Source: Opitutaceae bacterium (lineage in GTDB: Bacteria; Verrucomicrobiota; Verrucomicrobiia; Opitutales; Opitutaceae). From it: a stretch of 64,000 nucleotides of DNA. The position numbers were made by a program, and so were the translations under genes. Location of the stretch: the NCBI GenBank assembly GCA_028284385.1, contig JANQRT010000010.1:1-64000 (forward strand). The letters are read 5' to 3'. Within the stretch, counting starts at the first letter, position 1, and the number at the start of each line of letters is the position of its first letter. The notes beneath the pieces were generated by a model. It made no database searches. It worked only from the letters and a program-made list of their open reading frames with translations, and was not told where the DNA came from. Shown here piece after piece: positions 15,912 to 25,190 of the stretch.

Positions 15912-15942
15912 AAAAAAGAGCCCGGCTCGAAAACCGGGCTCC
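15912..15942 (-). terminator. intrinsic terminator of the TonB-dependent receptor gene
   Basis: On the minus strand GAGCCCGG-ttttcgag-CCGGGCTC is followed by TTTTTTG, 38 bp after the receptor stop codon. A perfect 8-bp GC-rich stem with a T-run is a textbook rho-independent terminator. Confidence 0.85.
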
Positions 15943-15979
15943 ACTTCGGAAACGTAAACTATATGACTAAATCAGTTTC

Positions 15980-18900
15980 TCAAAATTCGCCTGTAACACC
16001 GAAGTTGATACGACGTTGATTCCAGTAGGAGTCGTCGCCGTATTGACGGTACCCTTGGACAGACTTGCGCAGTTCATTCAGAGCATTGGTCACATTACAG
16101 TAGACTCCAAATCCATCGTTGAACTTGTACTGCAGATTGATATCCCATTCGCCGGAATCGTCGAACTGGTCATCGCCCACGAAAGCGAACTCGCCTTCGG
16201 AAGAGCTTTCCTGCTGGTCCACGAAGGCCAGACCTTCGATGTACTGCGAGCGGAAGCGGTAGGAAACCTGTCCTTGAAAAGGACCTTTCTCGTACTGCAG
16301 ACCAACGAAGTAGAGCGTGTTGGAAGCGCCGCGAGTCGGCAGCTTTTCCTGACGTCCCGGATAATCGGCATCGGAATCCGTTATCGTAGCATTGGCATTG
16401 AGCGTGAAATCGCTCCAGGCGTCGCCGAAGACTCCAAGATTCTGATACCATGCGAATTCAATACCCTGATTAACCGCTCCAGGACCAGCTTCAGCAGTCA
16501 CAACCTCGACGTCGCCAAGAGAAGGATCCAAGCCGAAGTCGGCTGCGTTGCCGCGACGTACACCTTCGAAGGAGAAGTCAGAAATATCCTTATAGAAGGC
16601 TCCGATGGCGATGATGCCACCATTGTCGGTGAAGTACTCGAGGCTGATATCGGCATTGTCCGAAGTCAGGTTTGGAAGATCAGGATTGCCGCGGGAAACC
16701 GCCACCGGCGTATCCGTATCATCGATAGTCGTGATACCCAAGAGATCGGAGAAGTTAGGACGGCCATAGGTTCTCCCCAGGGAGGCGCGGCCAATCAGCT
16801 TGTCGCTGAAGTAGTGCTTGTAGTGGAGAGACGGAAGGAACTCGTCCCAAGTCCGGCTTCTGCTGTCGCGAGCGATCGTCCGCTCGACGCCATCGGAATC
16901 CGCCACATAACGAATGCTCGACTCGTTGGTGAAGTTAAGAGCGTTGTTGGAAGCGGTCTGCTGACCGGGCAAGTAATCGCCTTCAGGAGTGACAAACTGC
17001 GAAGACGTGAAGTCAACCGTCTCGTAGCGAACGCCAGCGATGAATTCCCAGTTGGTCCCCTTCCACTTGCCTTGGAAATAAGCGGCCAGCGTATCACGAT
17101 CAGCTTCGTAGTCCTGCTCGAAGGAGTCTTCCAAACCGCCGCTTCTGAGTCCGAAGTAGGTAGCGTTGGCCGCGTTTTCACGCATCCTCAAAACATCTGG
17201 AGTGTACGGGATGCGGTAATTCGGATCGCCATTTAGATCTTCGTATGGATTGTCGCGAAGGAAATCGGCGAAGGGAAAATCTCTAGCGGAAAACTGCAAT
17301 TCGTCGTAGTCCGACTCGCGTTCTTCCTGCTGGAACTTAACGCCCATCTTCCAAGCGCCATCCACTCCCATGGAATCGCCAAAAGGAATTTCCAGATTCG
17401 TTTCGAAACCGAGGTAGGTTTCCTCCGTGATACGGTCTTCCAGCTGGAAGAAGCCAAGCCAAAACTCGTCTGGATTTCCTTGGGTAGGAACGCCAAAGCG
17501 ATCGTAGGGAGAAAGGTTAGTGAAGATGGCTTCGAATGGACCCCGCGAACGGTCATAGGAGAATTGGAAATCCGAGCGGCGAAATTCAGTATCGCTCTCG
17601 AACCGAACCTTATCGGACTTGGCCATGAAGACATCGTAATCCCAAGTACCGAAACCAAGCTCCGTCTTACCGCCGAAATGCAGGTTGAGGAACTCGATAT
17701 CGATATCGTTCCATTGGCCTTCGTATGCGGAACGGCCTCTACCAGTGCCGTCTGTATTCCAGCCGGTGACAGCATGGAGATCGCTTATTTCCAAGATCGT
17801 GGAGATACGATCTGGGCTACCACCTAGACGGACTAGATTGCCAGGATTAAAGCCAGCAGCGGCCCACTCGGATGGATTGTTGATCAGAGCATCGAGATCG
17901 CCTGCATACGTGTCAGGGAATGTAAAGTAGTTGCCCGCATCGTAGTTCGGATCGAAAAAGCCATATGGCGAGACGAATTGATCGTAGGGATCCTCACTGC
18001 TTTCATGGTCGTTATCCATGATCAAGTGGTGGCGAATATCGTCTTCCTGGCGATCTTCCTGGTGCCAGGTGACCTTGAAGAAAACCTCCGTATCTTCGCT
18101 CAGCTTGTAATCGAAACCGAGATTCAAACCGATGCGCTCGCGCTCGATATTGTAATTATTGTACTCGGTATCTTCATGGAAAAAGATAACTTGCTGATCG
18201 GTAGCTTGCTCGGCAGCAGAAAGGCTCGGAGCCAGGTAATCGTTCACAAGATCCTGGTCGGCGCCGAAGTCGATACGATGAAACATCGGAATCCAGTCGT
18301 AGTCGATGTTATCGAATCCTTCATTGATGCTGTGATAGCTGAAAGAAGCGCTGATGCCGAGTCGCTTTTCAGGACCGACGATATCGGAGAAAGCGAAACT
18401 GAATGTCGGATCCATTTCATCGCGCAAAGCGGAATAGCTCATGCCGGCCTTATAAGACATGTGACGTCCATTGCGCTGAAAAGCGGAGCGCGTCTCCAAA
18501 TTTACAATACCACCTAAGGAGTCACCATCGTGCTCAGGTAGCGGGCTCTTCCAGATTTCAACGTTGGTGATCGCATCGCCAGGCACATCGTCCAAAGCCA
18601 TGCCATTAGCGGTGTTTCCGTAGGCACCACCTTCACCAAGATTGCCAATTTGACCATGGCCGGAGGATGGCATCCGATTTCCGTCCAGCTGCACATTCAC
18701 GTACTGCGTATCCACACCGCGGATATTCACGTAGCGAGGCACTTCGGAAAACCCGTCCGTATCCACGGAAAGACCAGGCATTTTTTGCAAAGCCAAGCCG
18801 ATGTTGCCATCATTCATCTGACCGAACTCTTCTTCAGAGATGATGGTGACTAGACCCGAGGCTACGCGTTGCTGATTGATGGCGGCCGATTGTCCAATCA

Positions 18901-19279
18901 GCGAAGCTTCAACGCGAACCCCTTCCAGTTCGACCAGATCCTCCGAAAGCGTGAAGTCAGCTGTAGAGGAAACCTGGCCAGAAACGCTTACCTGCTGTGT
19001 CTGCGTTCCGAGACCCAAGTAGGATACCTCCAAAGTGTGGTTGCCTTCAGGCGCGTTTTTGATCACGTAATCACCTTTAATATTGGTAGAAGCGCGAAGC
19101 TCGCTGCCCACGACGCGTACGACGGCTCCGTGCAAATATTCGCCTGTAGTCTCGTTCAGAACGCGACCGGAGATGTCACCCGCATAGATGCTCGAACAAA
19201 GCGAGCCTACAACGCCTATTAGCAAAGCGAAACGCCGAAAAGGATGTCTCGCGAAATCTAGTTTAGTTGAGAGTTTCAT
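15980..19279 (-). CDS. TonB-dependent outer-membrane receptor with carboxypeptidase-regulatory-like N-terminus
   Basis: The 1099-residue product has a signal peptide (cleavage near SSIYAGD). A carboxypeptidase-D-regulatory-like domain (DISGRVLNETTGEYLHGAVV, about residues 34-115) is followed by a plug (residues ~130-270, NIRGVDTQYVNVQLDG, GGIVNLETRSAF). The large beta-barrel ends in RINFGVTGEF with the expected terminal Phe. It imports large or scarce substrates using TonB energy. It lies next to its own ExbBD-TonB operon. A Pho-type repeat (19345-19363) 66 bp upstream suggests induction on phosphate limitation and hence a phosphorus-containing substrate, which is an inference. A strong terminator follows. 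Confidence 0.93.
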   Translation of the reverse strand: MKLSTKLDFARHPFRRFALLIGVVGSLCSSIYAGDISGRVLNETTGEYLHGAVVRVVGSELRASTNIKGDYVIKNAPEGNHTLEVSYLGLGTQTQQVSVSGQVSSTADFTLSEDLVELEGVRVEASLIGQSAAINQQRVASGLVTIISEEEFGQMNDGNIGLALQKMPGLSVDTDGFSEVPRYVNIRGVDTQYVNVQLDGNRMPSSGHGQIGNLGEGGAYGNTANGMALDDVPGDAITNVEIWKSPLPEHDGDSLGGIVNLETRSAFQRNGRHMSYKAGMSYSALRDEMDPTFSFAFSDIVGPEKRLGISASFSYHSINEGFDNIDYDWIPMFHRIDFGADQDLVNDYLAPSLSAAEQATDQQVIFFHEDTEYNNYNIERERIGLNLGFDYKLSEDTEVFFKVTWHQEDRQEDDIRHHLIMDNDHESSEDPYDQFVSPYGFFDPNYDAGNYFTFPDTYAGDLDALINNPSEWAAAGFNPGNLVRLGGSPDRISTILEISDLHAVTGWNTDGTGRGRSAYEGQWNDIDIEFLNLHFGGKTELGFGTWDYDVFMAKSDKVRFESDTEFRRSDFQFSYDRSRGPFEAIFTNLSPYDRFGVPTQGNPDEFWLGFFQLEDRITEETYLGFETNLEIPFGDSMGVDGAWKMGVKFQQEERESDYDELQFSARDFPFADFLRDNPYEDLNGDPNYRIPYTPDVLRMRENAANATYFGLRSGGLEDSFEQDYEADRDTLAAYFQGKWKGTNWEFIAGVRYETVDFTSSQFVTPEGDYLPGQQTASNNALNFTNESSIRYVADSDGVERTIARDSRSRTWDEFLPSLHYKHYFSDKLIGRASLGRTYGRPNFSDLLGITTIDDTDTPVAVSRGNPDLPNLTSDNADISLEYFTDNGGIIAIGAFYKDISDFSFEGVRRGNAADFGLDPSLGDVEVVTAEAGPGAVNQGIEFAWYQNLGVFGDAWSDFTLNANATITDSDADYPGRQEKLPTRGASNTLYFVGLQYEKGPFQGQVSYRFRSQYIEGLAFVDQQESSSEGEFAFVGDDQFDDSGEWDINLQYKFNDGFGVYCNVTNALNELRKSVQGYRQYGDDSYWNQRRINFGVTGEF

Positions 19280-19344
19280 GTTTTAGTCAGCTGGTTTTCA
19301 GGTGCGAACAGTGTAGAAATGTTCGGCCCGAAATTAGTTCTGAT

Positions 19345-19363
19345 CTGTTAAGACTCTATTAAT
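19345..19363 (-). promoter_or_regulatory. candidate Pho box upstream of the TonB-dependent receptor
   Basis: On the minus strand ATTAATAGAGTCTTAACAG, matching the phnN site (CTTAATCCGATCTTAACAG) in both half-sites and in the 11-bp spacing. It lies 66 bp upstream of the start codon. Confidence 0.5.
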
Positions 19364-19385
19364 GGCGAGTGAAGCTTCCCTATCG

Positions 19386-19395
19386 GTTACGTAAC
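19386..19395. promoter_or_regulatory. perfect palindrome GTTACGTAAC
   Basis: This 10-bp perfect palindrome upstream of the TonB receptor recurs at 45199-45208 between miaA and the LpxH-like gene. It may be an operator; no regulator is assigned. Confidence 0.25.
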
Positions 19396-19444
19396 GCTTT
19401 GATGACGATTTCAAAGTTATTCCCATAGCCAGTGTGAATAACAA

Positions 19445-19472
19445 TATTTGTAATTGATATTTAGTTACAAAT
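19445..19472. promoter_or_regulatory. AT-rich palindrome ATTTGTAA/TTACAAAT
   Basis: The two arms are separated by an AT-rich spacer, in the region between the TPR gene terminator and the receptor start. A possible operator; the remaining gap 19280-19590 holds no gene. A GCTAGC-type short palindrome (19485-19512) related to the repeat at 26947 also lies here. Confidence 0.3.
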
Positions 19473-19532
19473 TGGTCAGGTAATGGCTAGCGGGTGACGC
19501 TAGCCGCTACCTATCACAGGACCTAAACGCAG

Positions 19533-19563
19533 GAAAGAGCTGGCGATTAAGCCAGCCCTTTCG
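19533..19563 (-). terminator. terminator of the ExbB-TonB-TPR operon
   Basis: On the minus strand AAAGGGCTGGC-ttaatc-GCCAGCTCTTT, a stem of 11 bp with one mismatch, 28 bp after the TPR stop codon. The trailing T-run is short, so efficiency is uncertain. Confidence 0.6.
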
Positions 19564-19590
19564 ATAACTCCGCTAAGCTCTACCTAAATC

Positions 19591-21009
19591 CTAAAAAACC
19601 ATTCTAGAGGCCTCTTCGACGTCCCTCAAATAGTCAGCCACCTGAGGAGAGTAGTCTAAATTCAATGACTCGCGTATGAGATTTGCCGCTTCCGCATATT
19701 CGCGTCGCTCGACCTTCATTTGACCATGCTGCAGAAGAGCCTGGGCTTTAACCTTTTCAATGTTGGCAGCCCTTTCGTAAAGAAATTCAGCCTCCTCGTA
19801 ATCCTTCCTTTGCCAGGAGAATCGAGCTAATAGAAGCAAGGCTCTCCCATTCATTGGATCCTCTTCTATGATCTTCTCCAAAGTCTCCGCCGCGGCTTCG
19901 GAGTTGTCCAAGCTAAGTTCCAGTTCCGCATTAAGATTGAGCAGCTCAAGGCGTTGTTCTTTTTCCAATACACCGCCGATTCTCTTGGTTATCAGCTTGG
20001 AGAGTTCTCGAGCCTCGTCCCATGCCTGAAACTCGATAAACGCCTGCATGGCTCGCCGCGTTTTATTGAAGTCCTCTTTCTTTCCAGAAGCACCCATCGC
20101 TTGATCGTAGGCCGAAATGGCCAAGGGAAACATGCCCTTATTGGCGTAGATGTCGGCCAGGAGAAACAGGCTATCCGCGTTACCTTTCTTCATGCGACGG
20201 ACGATTTCCAGGTTTGTCATGGCTTCTAAAGGACGCTCTCTAGCTAAGGCGATATTCGCCTGGTGAAGGTAAAGCTCGTGATTCTCAGGTTTTTCGCTGA
20301 TCATCTCGGCAACCAGGCCGGCCGCTTCATCAAAGTTTTCCAGATCGACGAGGCAACGAATCTTGCCGAGCTTCCAATCGGTTTCCCTGGGAGAAAGAGC
20401 GATAGCTAGATTGTAGGCGTTCAGCGCAGAAGACACCATTCCACTATTCAAGTAGGAGTATCCAAGTAATCCATACGACAATCCGTCCCCTCCACCAAGC
20501 TCGATCCCCTTCACCAGCATGGTGGCGGCTTCTTCGAGCTGCTCGTTCTGAATGTAGGCCAAACCAAGGTTCTTGTAGGCTCGCATGAAGTTGGGAAATT
20601 TCTTGATGGCCGCCTTGTAGCTCTCGATAGCCAATGCCGGATTGTTCTGCTGAATCCGAATCGTTCCGAGCGTGAAGTCCAGAGCGGCGCTCGACTCCGG
20701 CGTGATACTGTCTTGCAGCATCTTTGCCCCTTGATCCAGGTCCGAATCCAAAATCACCGTCAAGGTCCGGAAGAGCTCGCTCTCCTCCTCGCTGAGCTTT
20801 GGCTCGAGTTGCGTATGCACGCCATAACTACCCATGACGCGATCCTTGAACTCCTGGCTGCTCCACAGATTCTCGCTAAGCGGGTAACGCTGGGCATTGC
20901 CAAAAGAAGCGGCGATCAATCCGCAGAGGAGGGCTGATGACTTCAATAGGAGCCGGATCGTAGATCCGTTTAAGCGAACAGAGGAATTTAGTAATCTTGA
21001 ATAATGCAT
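19591..21009 (-). CDS. periplasmic TPR-repeat protein of the TonB operon
   Basis: The 472-residue product has an N-terminal signal-like segment (LLLKSSALLCGLIAASFGNA, residues ~21-40) and tandem tetratricopeptide repeats. Examples are NPALAIESYKAAIKKFPNFMRAYKNLGLAY, then GMVSSALNAYNLAIALSPRE and DPMNGRALLLLARFSWQRKDYEEAEFLYERA. TPR proteins are standard last members of DUF3450-ExbB-ExbB-ExbD-TonB operons, where they support the TonB2-type energising complex. It starts 16 bp after the tonB stop. A terminator follows. Confidence 0.88.
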   Translation of the reverse strand: MHYSRLLNSSVRLNGSTIRLLLKSSALLCGLIAASFGNAQRYPLSENLWSSQEFKDRVMGSYGVHTQLEPKLSEEESELFRTLTVILDSDLDQGAKMLQDSITPESSAALDFTLGTIRIQQNNPALAIESYKAAIKKFPNFMRAYKNLGLAYIQNEQLEEAATMLVKGIELGGGDGLSYGLLGYSYLNSGMVSSALNAYNLAIALSPRETDWKLGKIRCLVDLENFDEAAGLVAEMISEKPENHELYLHQANIALARERPLEAMTNLEIVRRMKKGNADSLFLLADIYANKGMFPLAISAYDQAMGASGKKEDFNKTRRAMQAFIEFQAWDEARELSKLITKRIGGVLEKEQRLELLNLNAELELSLDNSEAAAETLEKIIEEDPMNGRALLLLARFSWQRKDYEEAEFLYERAANIEKVKAQALLQHGQMKVERREYAEAANLIRESLNLDYSPQVADYLRDVEEASRMVF

Positions 21010-21025
21010 CGTCTTTAAAATCTAG

Positions 21026-21697
21026 TTACGGCTTGGCAAACTCCATCGGGAAAAGAAACCTGGCCTTAACAACCTTTCCATCACGCTTTGGCTGGGAAAA
21101 ACGGTACTTTTCCACGTATTCAATGAGATCCTGCTCAATGATTCTATCCGTCAGTTGAACGAAGCGTTGAAACCTCACTCTTCCGTCTTCAGTAATGATC
21201 ACGAGGATACGAGCTCGCACGTCGTTTTTAATCTTTCCGATAGCGCTTCGCGGCCAGGTCCAGTTCGGCTTGCGTACAACGCGAGGCTTCTCATCCAGCT
21301 CGGAAATGCTGAATGTGTTCATGTCTTTCAAAGCATCGGTCTCCACTTCAAATCCGCCTACGCCAAATGCGGCTCCCATGGACGCACCGGTACCGGGATT
21401 CAGGGCCAGCTGCAGCTGACTTAGGCTTAGCGGCTTCGGATTCTGCTTCAGCTCGGGCTTCTGCTCCTGCTGCTGTTCCTCTGGCGGCGGCGGTGGTTCT
21501 GGCGGTGGCGGCGGTGGTGGTGGGAGCGAAACATCAATCGACCTAACCGTCTTCCTCTCCTTAACGCTCAGCAGATGCTGAGTGAATGGAAGAACGAATA
21601 CAACCGCGGCCACGATCGACGAAGACCATAAAAAGATCCTAATTATCTGAGCAGGCTTGTTCCTGGACTTGCGCCTAGATGAGTAAGATCCTTCCAT
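21026..21697 (-). CDS. tonB: TonB energy-transducing protein
   Basis: The 223-residue product has a cytoplasmic basic N-terminus (SSRRKSRNKPAQ), one TM helix (IFLWSSSIVAAVVFVLPF), a polyproline linker (SLPPPPPPPPEPPPPPEE plus a Gln/Lys-Pro stretch, residues ~60-95) and a C-terminal TonB-like domain (RARILVIITEDGRVRFQRFV, then YVEKYRFSQPKRDGKVVKARFLFPMEF). It spans the periplasm and carries energy from ExbB/ExbD to outer-membrane receptors, most simply the receptor at 15980-19279. It starts 14 bp after exbD. Confidence 0.92.
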   Translation of the reverse strand: MEGSYSSRRKSRNKPAQIIRIFLWSSSIVAAVVFVLPFTQHLLSVKERKTVRSIDVSLPPPPPPPPEPPPPPEEQQQEQKPELKQNPKPLSLSQLQLALNPGTGASMGAAFGVGGFEVETDALKDMNTFSISELDEKPRVVRKPNWTWPRSAIGKIKNDVRARILVIITEDGRVRFQRFVQLTDRIIEQDLIEYVEKYRFSQPKRDGKVVKARFLFPMEFAKP

Positions 21698-21711
21698 CAG
21701 AGAAAGCAGTT

Positions 21712-22113
21712 CTAGTCTTCGGTAGAGAGGCTTACGGATTCGGCCCCTGCCAGCTTCGCTTCGTCGATTACCCGCACCACCACATCCGTAATGGACTTGC
21801 GATCAGCTTGAATGATAACCGGCATCTTCTCTTTTTGATAAAGCCGACGGATGATCGGGCGCACGCCGCTTATTCCGACATTCTTGCCACCGTAGACCAC
21901 ATTGCCGTTTTCCGTGATGGCGATTAGAATGCTATTCTTATCCAGATCTGAAGCGGAAGCCGCTTGCGGCTTGTTTACGTCGACTCCGGTCTCTTCAACG
22001 AATACCGTAGTAACGATAAAAAAGATCAACAGAATGAATACCATATCAATCAGAGGAGAGATGTTGATGTCCTCCGATTGCTTTCCCTTATCAAACAACC
22101 GCCTGTTTCTCAT
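21712..22113 (-). CDS. exbD: ExbD-type biopolymer transporter
   Basis: The 133-residue product has the ExbD/TolR layout: a short cytoplasmic N-terminus, TM helix with the essential Asp in [21 protein letters not shown], and a periplasmic domain ([34 protein letters not shown]). It forms the proton channel with the ExbB proteins. Its start overlaps the exbB reading frame by 23 bp, pointing to translational coupling. Confidence 0.93.
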   Translation of the reverse strand: MRNRRLFDKGKQSEDINISPLIDMVFILLIFFIVTTVFVEETGVDVNKPQAASASDLDKNSILIAITENGNVVYGGKNVGISGVRPIIRRLYQKEKMPVIIQADRKSITDVVVRVIDEAKLAGAESVSLSTED

Positions 22114-22729
22114 GCTTCTTTATTTCCTGAGTGTTTACGTTGCGAGCCCTGCGAGCCACGATCGATTCGATTCTTGTGATGAGCGTATTCAATGAATTGA
22201 GTCGTTTCTCAATCATGTTGATCATAACGTAGCCAGGGATGGCGATGATCAGCCCTAACTGAGTGGTAATAAGAGCTTGAGAGATGCCTCCCGCAACGAG
22301 ATTGACGGTTTGACCGCCCGAGCTGATGGCCAGTCCTTTAAATGTATCCAACATTCCCATAACCGTTCCAAGCAGGCCGGTTAGTGGAGCGGCTCCTACG
22401 AAAATCGCAAGCATCACCCGTCGACGCTCGACTCGATGGATATGCTCGTTGCGAACTTCACTGAATCGATTGACCACGTCCTTGGCGTTTGGCAATCCCT
22501 CCTTCCCGAATTCGACAATCGACCGAATCTCCCCCTTGAGCCTTTCGGGATGGTCGACGCAGCCTTCAAGCTCCTCGTCGCTCACCTTAGGACCGGCCAG
22601 ATCCTTAAGGTAAACTATCATCTCAACACCCGTGTAGAAGATCAGCATGGCTAATCCAACCAGTGGATACATGAGCAGCCCTCCCGATTTCCAGATCGGA
22701 AGAAAGCTCTCTTGGAAGAATTCGGTCAT
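22091..22729 (-). CDS. exbB: ExbB/TolQ-type proton channel protein
   Basis: The 212-residue product has three TM segments ([71 protein letters not shown]). LLGTVxGM and the Gly-rich segment following it are MotA/TolQ/ExbB signatures. It is the second ExbB in the operon, as in TonB2 systems, where one ExbB paralog carries a long periplasmic extension. Its start overlaps the stop of the larger ExbB by 4 bp. Confidence 0.92.
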   Translation of the reverse strand: MTEFFQESFLPIWKSGGLLMYPLVGLAMLIFYTGVEMIVYLKDLAGPKVSDEELEGCVDHPERLKGEIRSIVEFGKEGLPNAKDVVNRFSEVRNEHIHRVERRRVMLAIFVGAAPLTGLLGTVMGMLDTFKGLAISSGGQTVNLVAGGISQALITTQLGLIIAIPGYVMINMIEKRLNSLNTLITRIESIVARRARNVNTQEIKKHEKQAVV

Positions 22730-24132
22730 GACGCGTATTGCTCGTTTTTCGCTTCGGTGGGCAGACCATTAACGAAAATCACGGAAAGTTTCTCCATGTG
22801 AGCCATGATAGACTGAGCCTTACGATTAAGCATGGCGTGAGCCACGAGCGAAGGTATGGCAACCACTAGTCCAAGTTCGGTGGTGATCAAGGCTTCGGAG
22901 ATACCGCCCGAGAGAGAGCTGGCGTCCCCGGTACCAAAGAGAGTGATCATCTTAAAGGTGTTGATCATGCCGGTTACCGTACCCAAAAGACCGAGGAGCG
23001 GCGCGACAGCGGCGGTAACGGCGATGACAGAAAGGAAACGTTCGACCTTAGGTTGAGCCTCGAGCATCTTCTCGTACATAACCTCCTCGACCAGCGCTTT
23101 GTCCTGATCGCTGTACTTCACCCCGTCTTTAATCATAGGACCGAATTCCCACGGAAGCTGTTCAGCCATTCTTTCCGCTTCCTCCTTATCGTTTTGACGA
23201 ATCTTATGAATGATTGGGCTGAGCTGACTCGCTTGAGGCTGCTTGATGGTGAAAATTTCGAAGAGCTTGTAGGCCGCAAGCAGCATGGCCAAGGTTGCGA
23301 AAAACAGGATTGGGTAAACCCAGATGCCGCCCTTCCCAATGTGCTCCGGAATGGATTCTTTGGAGGTCTCGATAGCCAGGGCAGCGCCAAGGGTCACATC
23401 GATTGGCAAATCCGCTTTCCCTTCGGCAACAATCTTCGCGGCTCCGGTATCCAAATTCCCATTAAGAGCGGTCGCATTCGGAGTAAGCACTTGATGGCTT
23501 TCAATGATTCCCGCCTGCTTCGTAGCATCGCTGTAAAATACGCTAGCGGGTCCGAACTCGATGAAGTGTCCAGCTTGAAGGTCGCCTTGCGAGTCGATGG
23601 CCTGGCCTTCGATAATCGTTCCGCCGATACGATCTTCAAGTCTTTCGATGCCGATGCGAATCGCGTCCACCTGAACGGCATAGCTTTCAGTCCTCGGCGA
23701 ATCAGGCGTATCCAAAACTTCCCGGATGCCGTCGATACGATCTTCGTACTTCTGCTGCTCGCCTGAAGTCATCTGAGTCTGAAGCTCTTGTAGAAACTGA
23801 TTCATCATTCCGGCGACATAATCGTTTTCGTCCTGGATGGCTTTGATGCGCTGCTCCAAAGCGTCCAAGCCAATGGAACGACTGTCCTGGGCTCGCTGCT
23901 GACGCTCGAGTTCCCTGCGCTTCTCCCTTACTTCCGTCTTCAGTTGATTGATACTACGGGAAAGGGGAATGCGCTCCTGTCGGATGGTGTCTCTCGTTTC
24001 GCCGAGTCGCTTGATGGCGCTGTCCAAGTCTCTCTTGGCCTCTTGATTAATCGCATCCAGGCTAACCTGAGCCGAGCAAACCAATGCTGAGGATACTGCG
24101 AGAAAGGCTGAAAAATAGTTTCTGAATTTCAT
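22726..24132 (-). CDS. ExbB-family protein with long periplasmic coiled-coil extension (TtpC-like)
   Basis: The start is taken at MKFRNYFSAFLAVSSALVCSAQ (24132), a clear signal peptide, giving 468 residues; an upstream ATG at 24276 would overlap the DUF3450 gene. Residues ~25-140 form a charged coiled coil (REKRRELERQQRAQDSRS). A beta-rich periplasmic region follows. After residue ~275 come the three TM helices of the MotA/TolQ/ExbB domain (LLGLLGTVTGMINTFKMI). This architecture is the TtpC/ExbB2 type found with TonB2 systems. It lies between DUF3450 (10 bp) and exbB (4-bp overlap). Confidence 0.9.
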   Translation of the reverse strand: MKFRNYFSAFLAVSSALVCSAQVSLDAINQEAKRDLDSAIKRLGETRDTIRQERIPLSRSINQLKTEVREKRRELERQQRAQDSRSIGLDALEQRIKAIQDENDYVAGMMNQFLQELQTQMTSGEQQKYEDRIDGIREVLDTPDSPRTESYAVQVDAIRIGIERLEDRIGGTIIEGQAIDSQGDLQAGHFIEFGPASVFYSDATKQAGIIESHQVLTPNATALNGNLDTGAAKIVAEGKADLPIDVTLGAALAIETSKESIPEHIGKGGIWVYPILFFATLAMLLAAYKLFEIFTIKQPQASQLSPIIHKIRQNDKEEAERMAEQLPWEFGPMIKDGVKYSDQDKALVEEVMYEKMLEAQPKVERFLSVIAVTAAVAPLLGLLGTVTGMINTFKMITLFGTGDASSLSGGISEALITTELGLVVAIPSLVAHAMLNRKAQSIMAHMEKLSVIFVNGLPTEAKNEQYAS

Positions 24133-24142
24133 GTAGAAGAAA

Positions 24143-24910
24143 TTAGTTGATGGTGACAGGCAGGGAGACGAACTCTGCTTGTTTGCCCTTTTGGTACATG
24201 GAAAGCATGTCGAGTACCGCGTCGCTATACTCCGGAGTTTCTTCCCATTTCCAGCCTTCGGCAGTTGGGTATCCAAATCCCGCGTTCTCCCCAGCTGTGT
24301 CAGCGAAGTAGGCTAAGCCAAAGCCAAAGTAGAGCGTGTTCACTTGCTTGCCACTGCCGTCCTCGAATTCACGCGTTTCCGATTCAAGGGTGATGGTGTT
24401 GTCAAACTTGTTCGCCTGGCTCAGGATACCCACAACGTTGCGAAGGCGTACCGCAAAGGAGAGTTTGGTCTCCTGATTTTCCTGGGGCAGCTGTCTAAGA
24501 ATAGGCTTAATGCTATAGGTGTATTTAGTCGGGAAATACGGAACCAGCTCGCGGATTCCGTTTTCCAGCTCGCTGAGCGAGGCTTTCACCACATTGCTGG
24601 CGCTATCAAGCTCGTCCTTTTGCTCGATCAGAGAGGCTCTTTTCTTGTCGGATTCGGTAGCCGATTCCTTGGACTGGCTGATCTTCTCTTCCAGAGCTTC
24701 CTTCTCCTGCTTAAGCATCCGCTCCAAGTCCTCGAGGATCGCCTTTTCCGACTTCCATTCGTTGCTTTCCTTGGAAATTAGGCTCTCGGTTTCAGCCCAT
24801 TTCTCGATGGTCGTCTTGGTGTGCGAGTACAATTCGCTTTTGTTGGCCAGAGTTGCGCTGCTCATGGCAATGGCCGCCATCGCTATGGTTGTTGGCAATA
24901 GAAATTTCAT
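24143..24910 (-). CDS. DUF3450 periplasmic coiled-coil protein
   Basis: The start is taken at MKFLLPTTIAMAAIAMSSATLA (24910), a signal peptide, giving about 255 residues. A long coiled coil follows (EKAILEDLERMLKQEKEALEE, then DELDSASNVVKASLSELENG), and then the DUF3450 C-terminal part (FAVRLRNVVGILSQANKFDNTITLESE, LYFGFGLAYFAD, GWKWEE). DUF3450 proteins are a regular first member of ExbB-ExbB-ExbD-TonB-TPR operons and are thought to be part of the periplasmic side of the complex. It is the first gene of this operon. Confidence 0.88.
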   Translation of the reverse strand: MKFLLPTTIAMAAIAMSSATLANKSELYSHTKTTIEKWAETESLISKESNEWKSEKAILEDLERMLKQEKEALEEKISQSKESATESDKKRASLIEQKDELDSASNVVKASLSELENGIRELVPYFPTKYTYSIKPILRQLPQENQETKLSFAVRLRNVVGILSQANKFDNTITLESETREFEDGSGKQVNTLYFGFGLAYFADTAGENAGFGYPTAEGWKWEETPEYSDAVLDMLSMYQKGKQAEFVSLPVTIN

Positions 24911-25190
24911 AATGAGATGACTGAAATCTGGTGTCGTGGAAAATCGTTTCAGCGCGATTCGTAAAGTAGATATCAGGATTCGCGGACCTATGCTCGACAC
25001 TAAGTTCAAGTCGCGTCAATCGCTTGAACCGGCCCTCAAAAGATTGTCACCAAGCCGAAACACAATGGTCAGGATTCTGTAACATTTGGCGCTTCAATGT
25101 AAAAAGGAGAGCCTTGGAATTTGTAAAAATTAATGTTTTCCCGAACTCTGCCTTTATCGCGATTTAATAAAGCTGGCCTATATTCGCCAA

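Larger units (their letters stand above)
15608..15979. other. intergenic region packed with palindromes
   Basis: This 372-bp convergent gap between the orphan regulator and the TonB receptor contains no gene. It holds, in order: a GGTAGGGA-type composite palindrome, a GGAGGTTGGACTTTAGTCC-type inverted repeat, a fragment GACGGGTCGAGGACGCCCCG of the GTCCTC-type palindromes (15841-15867), and a strong minus-strand terminator. Confidence 0.8.
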
